A DNA stretch of 64,000 bases from Trogon surrucura (Eukaryota; Chordata; Aves; Trogoniformes; Trogonidae), in the NCBI GenBank assembly GCA_020746105.1, contig CM036617.1, positions 175,860,412 to 175,924,411 on the forward strand, written 5' to 3'. Positions 52,244-63,167 of this stretch are shown here, one piece after another. A program made the position numbers and the translations under genes. The stretch's first letter is position 1, and each line of letters begins with the position of its first letter. Below the pieces are notes generated by a model that was not told where the DNA came from, ran no database searches, and worked only from the letters and a program-made list of their open reading frames with translations.

Positions 52244-54880
52244 TAGTCACAGCTACAATATTGAGGACATGGAGCAGTGCAGGCTCTCCACTGCTGGAGA
52301 AGGAAGACCGTGATCTCTACCAGACAATACTAATGGAAGCAAAATGATTTTCTTCCTTCAAGTACATGGAGAGAGTATATGGAGTTTCCTACCTCCAAAT
52401 GAACATAGGCAACCTCTTGTCATTTCCAGCTAAAAATTCATGTAAAAAGTAATTCAGGAAAGATCTGTTATGGAATAATGTAATGGACAGTTTTGCTTAA
52501 GCACTGCAAATGTCTGCACATTAATGTCTTGTCAGTAACAGAATTTTTCCATGGTCACTAAAAGAGCCATCTGGTCTAACAGTCTTACTCCACGTCTGTT
52601 TAGACACAGTTTCTTTTCTAACCTTCTTGTGAACCTAAGGGAAAGTCACAATTGGCTGGTTTTAATTTACATTCTAAACAGACCGCATGACAATTCAAGG
52701 AGGAGAAGTTATTTCAATCTTGACTTATAACTAATATAAATATCTGCAAAATGTACCCATGTGTCTAATTTTCCAAGCATTTGGCTTTGATTGATAAATA
52801 CATACATGTACAAAATGTTGGTGTATATATTAAACACAGATTACACAAAACTTTCTACATTATTTAACAATTAAAATATTCTTAGTCTAATTAAGACTAA
52901 AAAAACTCATGTCAAGGCACTCACATTTCTCTGTGGGATATTTTTTCTGTATTGCACCATGGCAATGAACCCTTCAGGAATTTTGTAAGTAAATGTGGCA
53001 AAAACATTGATTGTGAATTTGTTTATCTTATGATATGTGTGTGTTTTCTTTCTCTTTTTAACTTCTGCCCTTGTTAGATGAGGGATTTGAACAATTCTTT
53101 TTACAATTTTGCCACAGATTCTGAGGTCAAAAGTTTTACATTCTACATGGTCATAGGATCAAATTGTGGCTTCTCCCTGTAAAAAACAGATCATCACTCT
53201 TCCCCAACGAAATCTATTTACACATGTAGACTATTGATTAACACCGCACCTTTTCTATAAGCAGTTATTAGGAACAAATGTTTGCTTGTGAGAAGATCTG
53301 GAGGGCACCAGTAACCAGATTTGATCTTTAAGTCAGTCTGAATTATTCGCATTAGAACACATAAAATACAGGGACTTTTTTTGGCTCTGGACATGTCAGT
53401 GTGGCCCTGCACCATTTTGCCAGGTTATGTAGTCCAAGTTGATTTGGTTTCATAATATTGCATCAAGTCTCAACTCCCCAGATAAAAAGTTCTGAAAATA
53501 TAAATAAGAACAGCAAGAAGAAAGAGAAACTATGTTCTCAGCTTGTTGTGGAAACTCATTTTAAAACAATGCTTATGAAGATTCAAACAGCATAAAAAAT
53601 TGTCTTCCCCTTTTTCACTTGAAGATCTGTATCTCAGCCGTAACAGTTGTGGTTAATGATGGTTCAATATTTTTATATCCTACTTTTTTCCTGAGTAATG
53701 GCAAGAATACTTGACAATCAGGTAGTCTGAACCAGGAAGTCCAGGATCCATAAGGATCAGTGACTCATCCAAATTTCAAAACACACACAGAATAACCATG
53801 TTCTTCACTCTTCAAAGGAGGCTTGCAATCATCTTCAATGGAGTGCATAGCTGTTCAGTTCAGAAAGCAAATATATAAGAAATACAGCTGCAAGAAGTGC
53901 TTTCTGTGAGCTGTGTAATAAGTTAGATCACTATCATGATCAATATTCAATATCAGTTTTACATCTGTAAGAATTACTAGTTTAAACTTGTTTCATTGTT
54001 AAGTACTTCTAGAAATACCTCCACAGTGAATATTTCTTATATCAGTATTTAGGAGCTATCTCGCTTCTACAAGATTAAAATGCCCTGAAAACCAAATATA
54101 ATTTTGAATGATCCTGGAGAACAAATGTCATCTGCATTCACTAAATTCATCCCTGCAAGTATTAATAGGAGCAGCTGCTACTTAGTGTTCCCAACTAAGT
54201 CCTTCATCTGACTGTGAGAATAAAATCCTTCAGCTCTAGAGAAAATAAATTTAAATAATGTGATTTTGTTAAAATATGGCCTAATTACACATAATGTTAA
54301 ATGGCAATTAGAGAAGATGCAAAACAAGCCTTAAATGATTATAATTTGAAAAAGTCCATCTTTTTTCCCCTAAACTCTCTTCACCAAATCATGCAAATTA
54401 ATTATTTCTTTTCTGAATATTGAATATTTATTCAAGAAAAACCCCTAAAACAGATAAAAAACATATACCATCTGCCAATTGTGTAACCATGACAACTCTA
54501 TATCCAGATGTAAAATGGCTTTTTCCACAGCAAACTCTCATTAAAAAGAAAGCTATAAACTGTTTTTAACTTACAGATCCAGAGTAAGTGAGATAAAACA
54601 GAGAATTAGTAAAGACTTATGTTGTTTCAGTAAATGTTCTTCCTGTGTTAGCCAGAGTCTCAACTGATATAGAGTGGAATGGCACTAAAATACATGTAAT
54701 AGGTAGTAGATACTACAGACTTCTTCCAGAGTCCACAGTGCAGCTCAACAACATTTGCATAGATCAGAGGGAAGTGGAGTTAGAGAAAAAATGTGTTACT
54801 ATATAGAGTAGATATTGTGCAAAGGAAGAACTTCTCTGGAAGTCTTTCTTAGGAAGATATTGGGAAGACAATTAAGCCCC
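52244..54880. other. AT-rich spacer, no gene recognised
   Basis: No gene or transposon was identified. The last five bases (GCCCC) are the presumed left target duplication of the next LTR. Confidence 0.55.
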
Positions 54881-55855
54881 TGTCGTCGTTCAAGCCAACT
54901 GGGACAAAGAACCACACAGTCTCCAGCTCACTCCTCCCCCCACCCTCATTTCCACAGTGATGTGGAGGGAGACAATTTCAACCAAAAAGTCTCAAGGATT
55001 TGAGATTAAAGATAGGGAGGGTAATAATCTACTATTTAAGATGATAGGTAAAGAACCAGAGTGACTTGGGGAGAAAAACATAGATTTAATCCATCACCAT
55101 CATTTACGAAGTACGATAGTGAGAGGAATATGTCAATAAATATGACCTGATCTTAAATATGTTTTGCCCCACCCCTCCCATCTTCCCGGCTACTTTCTTC
55201 TCCCCATCTATGCAAGGGTGCAGTCCATCTGGCCACTTTTCATTGTCCATGGCAGCTCCTCCTTGAGAAGGAGGGCTCCTCACAGTCTCTCTTTCCTGCC
55301 ACATGGTGTCCACCTCACAGGAGGCAATCCTGTTCCTCCCCAGGAGTCCCTCAAGGCCATGGATAGCTTTGGATGCATCCCCCACTGATGCTCGGTCTCT
55401 CTCCTCTCTGGCATGGGGCTTTGCAGGTACCGATGCATGCTGGACATTCTCACTGCCATCAGTCCCCTCAGCTGGCAGGCAATCACCTTCCTGCCATCTC
55501 AACCACCATGGGGCTCCAAGGAAAGGTCCTGCTCTGGTAGCCACCTTCTTCTTCTCAGGGACTCTTCTCTCTCTCCTACTTCTCAAGGTGATGTTCCTTT
55601 GTTCTTCTTTCACCTCCCTCTCCTCCAACAGAAAAATTCACCAACATTAAAAACAGGACAACTCAACACAAGATAAAACCAAAGAAGAGAGAAAGAACAA
55701 TGTGGTCTCCTCTTAAATACCTTGATTGCAGAGGTGCTGACTGGCCTGGCCCTAGACAGAGGCAGGTCCAACTCTACCTGGGGGTAGGGAAGCTTTGCAT
55801 AAGTCTACCTCTATTTTTTTTACCAAAAAAACCCATCAGACTCAAACCCATAACA
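54881..55855 (-). mobile_element. Solo LTR of an endogenous retrovirus, 975 bp
   Basis: The element starts TGTCGTCGTTCAAGCC and ends CCCATAACA, giving TG...CA termini. The flanks GCCCC (54876-54880) and GTCCC (55856-55860) match at four of five positions, as expected for an aged 5-bp duplication. On the minus strand a TATTTAAG box lies at about 55713-55720 and an ATTAAA poly(A)-type signal at 55085-55090, so the direction is probably minus. The layout (TATA far from the poly(A) signal, then about 200 bases to the end) parallels the LTR at 18784-19963. It carries a 174-codon open frame in the sense direction. No internal retroviral genes are present. It abuts the truncated end of a CR1. Confidence 0.82.
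55104..55628 (-). other. 174-codon open frame within the LTR, sense direction
   Basis: The frame starts with ATG at 55628, about 85 bases downstream of the TATTTAAG box, and runs to a stop at 55104, close to the poly(A)-type signal. The peptide begins MEEREVKEEQRN and is rich in charged residues (Arg, Lys, Glu), with no signal peptide or membrane segment. I recognise no domain. It fills most of the presumed R region of the LTR. GC-rich LTRs often hold long frames by chance, so a protein product is not established. Confidence 0.3.
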
Positions 55856-55860
55856 GTCCC

Positions 55861-56529
55861 GAGTCCTGCACTTGGGTCACAACAATCTCAGGTAATGCCA
55901 CAGGCTTGGAGATGAGTGGCTGGAAAGTTGCCCAGAAGAAAACGACCTGGGGTTGTTGGTTGATAACTGGCTGAAGATGAGCCAGCAGTGTGCCCAGCTT
56001 GCCAGGAAGGCCAACAGCATCCTGGCTTGTATCAGAAATAACGTGCCTAGCAGGAAGAGGACAACGATTGTCTCCCTGTACCTGGAACTGGTGAGGATGC
56101 ACCTCAAACACTTCATTAAGTTTTGGGCCCCTCAGTACAAGAAAGATATTAAGGTGCTGCAGTGTGTCCAAAGAAAGGCCACAAAGCTGGTGAAGGGTGT
56201 AGAGAGGAAATGGGGATGTTTAGCTTGGAGAAAAAGATGAAGACTTTATCACTCTCTACAATTACCTGAAAGGAGGTTTTAGCAAGATGATGTCAATCTC
56301 TTCTCCTATATAGCAAGTGATAGGACAAAAGGAAATGGTCTCAAATTATGCCAGGGGAGGTTTTGACTGCATATTAGGAAAAATCTCCTCACCAAAATGG
56401 AAGACATGTAGATGAGGTGCTTAGGGACATGGCTTAGTGTTGGACTTGTAATTGTTGCTTCAATTGGTTGAACTCAGTTATATTAAGGGTCTTTTCCAAC
56501 CTGAAGTATTCTATGATTCCGTGATTCTA
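55861..56529 (+). mobile_element. CR1 LINE 3' fragment next to an LTR
   Basis: It starts abruptly at GAGTCCTGCACTTGGGTCAC (the VLHLG region of ORF2) and continues through CAGCAGTGTGCCCAGCTTGC and TTAAGTTTTGGGCCCCTCAG to a 3' UTR (GGTCTTTTCCAACCTGAAG) and tail (ATTCTATGATTCCGTGATTC). A 95-codon open piece survives at 55953-56240; the rest is broken by frameshifts. The left limit coincides with the right target duplication of the LTR. Confidence 0.92.
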
Positions 56530-57441
56530 CATTGTCCTCAGGCTGTGGCAAGCATAATATTATGTGCAGTACTTCTCTTGATTTCACTGTCTTCTCTATT
56601 TTTGCCCCCTGGACTCTTGAAAGAAGCAGAAGTAGAGCAGAATAAGAAAATTGAATGGAGAAGCCTAAACTAGACATTGTGTAACACTATTGTATGAATT
56701 GGTCTCCTACTGAAAACAAGAAGCTATTGAGAGTGAATTTAGGATGATAGGAGATTTGGGTCTCTACGGATCCCTCTGTGCATTAAAGAGCCCAGCCTTC
56801 GTTCAGCCTTAGCAAGTCAGCTAAATGGATTCTCTTCAGACTGAATACAGGCTAAGTAAAAAGATCAAATATCTTTTCTTTATGCAAAGCTTCTTCAGCC
56901 CTGAGTGGGAGAAACTTTCACTGTGGGAATAAAATTGAAAGTTAAGAAAATAAGAACATATCTTTTAACAGTTCTGAAAGAGACTTTCTTATTTTTATTT
57001 AACTGTTCGCTTTGTACAAAGTGTTATCCAAAACTTCAGTGAAAGCTTCTTTGCTTTGAGAATGTCAGCTTTGAGAATAGCAGTAGATGTTTGTGAGATT
57101 GTATATTGCTTTAGTATAAAATTACAGAAAGAGTCTAAATTCTGAATTGCCTAAGTGGAATTTATCCATAGCTATTGCTAACAGATGCCTATCTCATGAA
57201 GATCAGGGTCTTTCAAAACGTTACTCCAAAAGAGAATTCCTCTGACTCATCTACTCCATGGGTGTATATACACATACAGATGCCACTAAAAAATCTTTCA
57301 ACAATTATGAGTGAAAAAGACCTTCAGTTCACTGTAGGAAAAACATTCGTTGGTTCTGGAGAAACTAAATTTAAAAAATGTCATTTTGCTATTTTAAGTT
57401 CAGAGTAATCAAATTTCTCATCCTTTTTTACATATCAGTAT
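56530..57441. other. AT-rich spacer, no gene recognised
   Basis: No gene or transposon was identified between the CR1 and the next LTR. Confidence 0.55.
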
Positions 57442-58187
57442 TGTCCTGGTTTGAGCAACACATAACCAACTCTGGTGATTTTACTTTTTAGCTCAGTCTC
57501 CTCTGAGAAGCCTCACTTTCTAAAATGAACAGCATGTTTTTGCAGACAGTGTCTGTTACTAGAAGTGATAATGCTTCATGTTTACAGTTACTGCCTGAGA
57601 CCGGGATACAAAAAGGCTCTTCCTTATACTTACTCCTATAGTGATCAAGGTCACTGATGGACCTTGTGTGCCATGTTGGAGGTAAGGGGAAGTAAAAGGA
57701 GTCACAAGGAAATCTACTACTTTGGTGAGTAATAGACAGGACAGGTGATTAATAAGTGTATTCTATTCCATATACATCATATTCAGTAGAAAGTTGAAGT
57801 ATCACGGGAGTTAAACTCTCCTTTTCAATGGCCAGCATCCAAGAAGGACTCCATCTGATCTTCTGCCTTTGATCCCAATCCTGAGTTCCTGAATCCAGCT
57901 CCTGTATCGAGTTTCCTCTCTATCACTGAGCCTGGGACTTTTTCAGTGTCACCTGCTCTGCAGCATCTGTGGTGATTGCTATCAGGGAGGGAGGCGGGTT
58001 CGGTATCAGTTTTGCATATATTTACACATTTTTTTATTATTATTTTTTTTATTTAAGCTGTTTAGTTTTCTTTTCCAAAACCATAACTCCCTCCGCCTCA
58101 TTCCCTTTCCCATCCTGTTTGGGAAGGGATAGGGTTTAGAGAGCATCTGTCAGCATTCAGTGGCTGGCCCAGCTCTAGCCCTCAACA
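57442..58187 (+). mobile_element. Solo LTR of an endogenous retrovirus, 746 bp
   Basis: It starts TGTCCTGGTTTGAGC, a start familiar from avian retroviral LTRs, and ends CCCTCAACA. The flanks AGTAT (57437-57441) and AAGAT (58188-58192) match at four of five positions. Internal stretches such as GGACCTTGTGTGCCATGTTG and ACTTTGGTGAGTAATAGACA fit a known bird LTR family by memory. A T/A-rich segment (58021-58056) precedes the 3' part. No internal retroviral genes are present. The orientation follows the TGTCCTGG end being the 5' end, which is family knowledge rather than proof. Confidence 0.8.
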
Positions 58188-58218
58188 AAGATTAAGGTAG
58201 GCACCGATTTAAATATTG

Positions 58219-58223
58219 CCAGT
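58219..58223. repeat. Target-site duplication, left copy (CCAGT)
   Basis: It is identical to 58655-58659 across the following LTR. Confidence 0.85.
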
Positions 58224-58654
58224 TGTTGTGGTTTAAGCCGAGTGACCGGCTGGGAGAGACAAAGAACCACGTGGTCGCTCTCTCACTCGCTCACCCCTGC
58301 CGGGAGTGAGGGGAAGAGCCCAAGAGAGAGCAGGAGGCGGAGGCTCGTGGGGTTGAGATAAAACCAGTTTGTTTTAATGGTGAACATAAATGATAATGAT
58401 AACAGTGAAATAACAGTAACGTTTAACCAGATATAACGCGAGTAACATGTAACGCGGATTTCACCACCCGGACTCAGCGACGCGCCAGGAAAGGGAGAGG
58501 GACCCCAACCTTGACCAGCCCCCTATATATATACCCCGAGTATGACATCACGATGGTATCGAATATCCCTTTGGTTAGTGACTCGTTTGGTTCAGCTATT
58601 TCCCGACTAACCCTTTTACTGAGAATTAACCCTATCCTAGTTGAACCCAGTACA
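58224..58654 (-). mobile_element. Solo LTR of an endogenous retrovirus, 431 bp
   Basis: It starts TGTTGTGGTTTAAGCC, ends CCCAGTACA and has a perfect 5-bp duplication CCAGT (58219-58223 and 58655-58659). On the minus strand a CRE-like TGATGTCA (about 58542-58549) stands just before a TATATATATA box (58524-58533), and ATTAAA (58373-58378) lies about 150 bases before the end. This order gives a normal U3-R-U5 layout in the minus direction. The U5 side shares GGTTGAGATAA-type sequence with the 1180-bp LTR at 18784-19963. No internal genes are present. Confidence 0.9.
58524..58549 (-). promoter_or_regulatory. Presumed LTR promoter: CRE-like site and TATA box
   Basis: Read on the minus strand, TGATGTCATA is followed about ten bases later by TATATATATA. 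A CREB/ATF-type site directly upstream of a TATA box is typical of a retroviral U3 promoter. Activity in this old solo LTR is not known. Confidence 0.5.
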
Positions 58655-58659
58655 CCAGT
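58655..58659. repeat. Target-site duplication, right copy (CCAGT)
   Basis: It matches 58219-58223 in all five bases. Confidence 0.85.
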
Positions 58660-60593
58660 CTAAGTAACTTGTCCATGTATGGGCAGTTCTTAGAAGACTC
58701 ACTTATTCTGAGCCTCATTTCATACTTTGAAGATTCTTGTCAGGATTTATTTGAAATGGAAAATACATTAAATTATGAAAAAACATTTATTGTTGTATTT
58801 ATATATATCCCCCATCATAAAGTGAACTCTGATTTTTTTCTTCCTTTCTTTGTACGTAACAAGCATGTTCCGGATCAGAATTTGACTACTTTGGCAAACA
58901 TTCTGTCCAGCGAGAACAGAATATGGCAAGGATGCTGGCTGACTGCTTCAGTGCAGATTTAGGCTGATCTAATTACTGGCAAGACGTCGTTGCCAGGAAC
59001 TGTGGGCTTATATCATCAAACTCTAATTCTTATATCCGTTATGTTTAGGAAAATCCAGAGAAAAAACCTAATGCAACTAGCCATGAGTATACATAAGGAA
59101 AATTTGATTACAATTCGACTGTTTATAACAGATCTGCTGCAGGTATAAATAGGCATGCTTTCATGGATTCCGAGAAGGTTATGCCTATTTATGCAAAGCC
59201 AAGATGCCAGACTTCTATGTTCTCATATATGTTTGAAATATATTTGGGATTAAATCATAATTTACTTTTTTTTTTTTTTTCCAGAGGCATGTTCTGGATA
59301 GTTGTAGTGCTTTTACTCAGTGGCATTAGTCTCCAGGCATGGGAAAGAAATAAAGCAAAAGGTGGGGGAAAGACGGTTTAATGTAAATACCCATATGCTG
59401 ACAAAAGCCATTAGCAGAGGATGCCAAATTGTGAACATGTTACTCTAATGAGGAATAGCTAAGGCAGAGAAGCAAACAAAAAACATCTGGCAGGATTTAC
59501 TTTACCAGACAATACCAATGTGGGATGAAATGTCCAAAGCATGACCTGATTAAAATGACAAAGACAGTAGACATGAAATTCTGGATTTTGAGATCAATGC
59601 TCAGTGCACATGACTACTTATTCAAAAAATTCTTCCTCTGAAAGTATTGCCCCTACTGCTGTACAGAAGTTACTTTTCTTTTAAGACAGTTTTTATTACA
59701 TATAGCTGTGTATCACAGCTATGGAAGGAAAGAGGTCTACGTAACTAAATCCAGATGGATCTCACAAGTATTAGCCATTGATTTACACTGTTCTATAGTC
59801 CCAGTGCTCCCATATGAAGCAAGACATTTATGGAATTTTACCTGGGGGTAGGTGAAGAAGTCAGGCATGATAGTGAAACAGAGAATTCAAAGAATATAAA
59901 GTTAGTCCCATCTCTTGCATATTTTTCTTAGCTTTAGAAATATATCTGCAAATAATCCTAGGCTAATTGTTATTACCTTTACACACAATATTTAAGAAGG
60001 TAGCAATCTCAAACATCATTAAAGTATAAACTAAGTCCTATGTAAGATTATTTATTTTTTTTAATTCAATGTTTATTTAACAGTAATTTCTAGAACAGAA
60101 ACTGTGTCACAGAACTATGTTTCTGTTTCAGTTCTGTCATACTTCAAAATCTGCTTTAATGCCAGATCTGTCTATAGTCACCACAGGGAACAGAACATCC
60201 CTGAGTGGCATGTCCATTAAAAGAGAAAAATCAGAACACAATGGAACGAAATATTTGCTATACATATGTTGGAATTAGCAGTGATTGAGATTTAACTGAT
60301 AACCATCATCAAGAAAGATATGTGCACCTTTGGCCTTTTTTCCTTGTAGTCCAGAGAGTCAAGAGAAATTACTAAAATTAAAATTATCAACACCAAGTGA
60401 ATGATGATCAAGACTGAAAAAGCAAAGAGTGTGCTACATTATTTATCTGTAACAGTGGTATATGGAGAATATTACCTGAGGTAGAATTTAGTTGACTGCA
60501 GGACCTGTGGAGTTTCCTCTGTCCCAGCCCTGTAGATGTCAGCCTATTGCAGTTCCTTGTCCCAGGCAGTAGGAAGGCTGAGCACAGTTCCTG

Positions 60594-60608
60594 ACACACA
60601 CACACACA
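60594..60608 (+). repeat. Short CA dinucleotide repeat
   Basis: About seven CA units. Confidence 0.85.
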
Positions 60609-61834
60609 TCCCAGCTAAAAGTAAGATTTAGCCAGAATTTAGAACACATTGTTTTGATGAAGCCCAGGACTCAGACAGAAACACATACTATACAGCCAAC
60701 ACCTGCTTACGTGTGACCACACACCTCTTTCCTTCGATTTTCCTACACTTCTCCCACCTTAGTCTTGCCTGATCCCTCATTTTCTCTACCTTCAAACTGT
60801 CTCATAAATATCCATCCCACAGGAATCTCTTCTTTGTCATTGTCCCTCTGATCCATGTCAAGTTTTTCTGTAATTTGCTTAGTCTTTATTCAGATAACAT
60901 ATCTGAATTTAGTTAAAAAAAAACCTTAGCATCTACAACTCATTTTTATTTTCAGTATCTCTTATAAAATAATATGCTTAAGATGATACAATAATATAAA
61001 AACAGCTAATGAAAATTTGACTGTAAGTCACACTCCATTTGGCACTCCTGAGCTTCACACCAAGAAAGCAAGTAATGGGACTTTTACATTATTAAAATAT
61101 ATACTACATTTTAGGAAATTGTACAACCCCCCTAAAACGTAAATAATTTTGTTTGGGACTTATATTTTGAAACAAGAGAAATCAGGATATCTCTCAGTGT
61201 ATATTTGTGAAAAGAAAGACTGGAGTTATTTTCGAGTGTTAGTTGCTGACCTGTTTGAAGCAAGAGTAAATGTAGGCATTTGTAGCACCATTTAAATCAC
61301 TCTTCTTTAGAATAAAATTATAGAATATATATGAGAAATCATGAGTGTAATTCAAAACACAACTGAAGGTCAAGCCATATGTAAGACCTCACAGTCATTG
61401 ACCAAATGAAATTTTGCTGGCAACACACTTCTTTTTCCATTTATTTTTTCATTTGAAAGCAACTTTCCAGCCCTGCTCCATCCACAGCTCTGACCTTCCT
61501 ATTTCCCTCAATCTAACTCCTGCTCTAGATGAAGTTCAAGCCTTATACAAGGGCCCCAATCCCCACTTACTTCTTTTAAAATTTCTCACAGAAAAGTTCC
61601 TCTGAATTCCACATTTTCTTTTGGCAGCCTCTTTTTATTCCTAATCCAACTGTGTCCTGGACCTCCTTCTTTCCTTTTAGCAGCCCTAACCTCAAACTAA
61701 CATAGGAGAACAAACTTCTCCATGTAGCTGCAAGGAAAATTTAATAATGTAATTTCATTTAGGAACAAGGAAGTCTCTATTATTAAAAGGTAGCCCTCAA
61801 AATTTCTCTAGAACAGAGTTACAGACCTAGTCCA

Positions 61835-61925
61835 AGCCCTCAGCTAGAGTAGGTCATCTGAGTTTTGAATGACTTCACAAATGGAGACTTCACAAGCTCT
61901 CTGGGAAACCTGTCCTTATTGTTTA
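61835..61925 (-). mobile_element. Probable eroded CR1 fragment
   Basis: TTTTGAATGACTTCACAAAT and GGAGACTTCACAAGCTCTCT followed by GGGAAACCTGTCC line up with the reversed C-terminal ORF2 region of CR1 as seen at 6220-6275. No tail is recognisable and the borders are approximate. Confidence 0.6.
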
Positions 61926-62504
61926 TCTTAGACTAGCTGTAAGAACTGTTTCAGAAAAAAAAAAAAAAATTGTTATGTCTACCTTCCATGAGGCTGATAA
62001 CATCTCAGAATTCTTCTCAGCTAGTATTTCAGACTGAATTACAGCCTGAAGATTTTATGAGATTTTAATTGCAGGTTATTCATGAAGACTACATTTAGAG
62101 AAGTAAAAATTATTAAATAAATAAAGCCTCTGAGATTACTTAGTCCTAATTTACTATTCTTTTTAATGCTTAGCTTTGTTAGGAACTACAGGTGTTCTTG
62201 GTTCCAATCCCTAACACCAGAAGAGAGAAACCTTGTATTTGAGCTTTGATCTTTCAGTCACATCACAGAACTTTAAAATAAGATTACTTATAAAACCATG
62301 TTATTACATTTTCTCAATTTATCAGAATATCCAGACATTTATTATATTCATAATTTTCTTTTTTTTTTTTTTTGTCATTTGTCAAAAATGTCCCAGTTAA
62401 TATACGCTTTCAGAAACAGGATTTTGAAAGTTTTTATCTCTACAGCGTCTACAGCTAAGAAAATCTATCATTGTTTTCAAAGGATTAAGAAAGTGTTAAT
62501 GTCC

Positions 62505-63167
62505 AAATGTGTGCCCTGGCAGCCAAGAGGGCAAACCCCATCCTGGGGTGCATCAAATAATACATTATCAGCCAGTCAAAAGATGTGATTATTCTGCTGT
62601 ATTCAGCATTGGTGCAGTTTCATCCTGAGCACTGTGTGGAGTTCTAGGTCCCATGATTTAAGAAGGATGTAAAGTCCTTTGAATGTGTCCACCACAAAAA
62701 TGGTGACAGGGCTGGAAGGAATGTCCTACAAGGAGTGGCTGAGATCTTTGGGTTTGTCTAAATTGGAGAAAATGAGGATGAAGGGTGACCTCATTGCTCT
62801 CTGCAGCATCCTGAGGAGAGGAAGGGGAGAGGGAGATGCTCATCTCTTCTCCCTGGGAAACAACGACAGGACACATGGGACGGTTCAAAGTAGCACTATG
62901 GGAGGTTTAGACTAGACATTAGGAAGCAGTTGTCAAGAGGGTGGTAAAACTCTGGAAGAGATGTCCTAGGGTGGTGTTTGCTACCCCAAGCCTGTCAGCA
63001 TTTAAGAGACATTTGGACAACATCCTTAATAACATGCTGTAGATTTTGGTCAGCCCTAAACTGGTCAGGCAGTTGGACTTGATGATCATTGTAGGTCCCT
63101 TCCATCTGAAACAGTTCTATGCCACGCTATGCTATGTTCTGCCATGCTATGCTATGTTATGTTGTTG
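62505..63167 (+). mobile_element. CR1 LINE 3' fragment with a GCTAT-type tail
   Basis: It starts in the region GTGCCCTGGCAGCCAAGAGG and runs through the ORF2 C-terminus, where one open piece (62679-62915) contains GLSKLEKMRMKGDLIALCS. The 3' UTR keeps GGACTTGATGATCATTGTAG and GTCCCTTCC. The tail is not ATTCTATG but degenerate CTATGCTATG and CTATGTT units (63118-63166), which sets this subfamily apart from all other CR1 copies in the window. The coding frame is broken. Confidence 0.9.
63118..63166 (+). repeat. GCTAT/GTTAT tail repeat of a CR1
   Basis: Degenerate pentamers CTATG, CCACG and TTCTG follow the CR1 3' UTR and have probably expanded from its original tail. Confidence 0.8.

Larger units (their letters stand above)
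58660..62504. other. AT-rich spacer with one doubtful CR1 remnant
   Basis: Apart from the CR1-like remnant at 61835-61925 and short homopolymer or CA repeats, no gene was recognised over about 3.8 kb. Confidence 0.55.

Noticed and set aside
55842-56171. Minus-strand frames of 109 and 79 codons
   Set aside because: They are antisense to the CR1 at 55861-56529.
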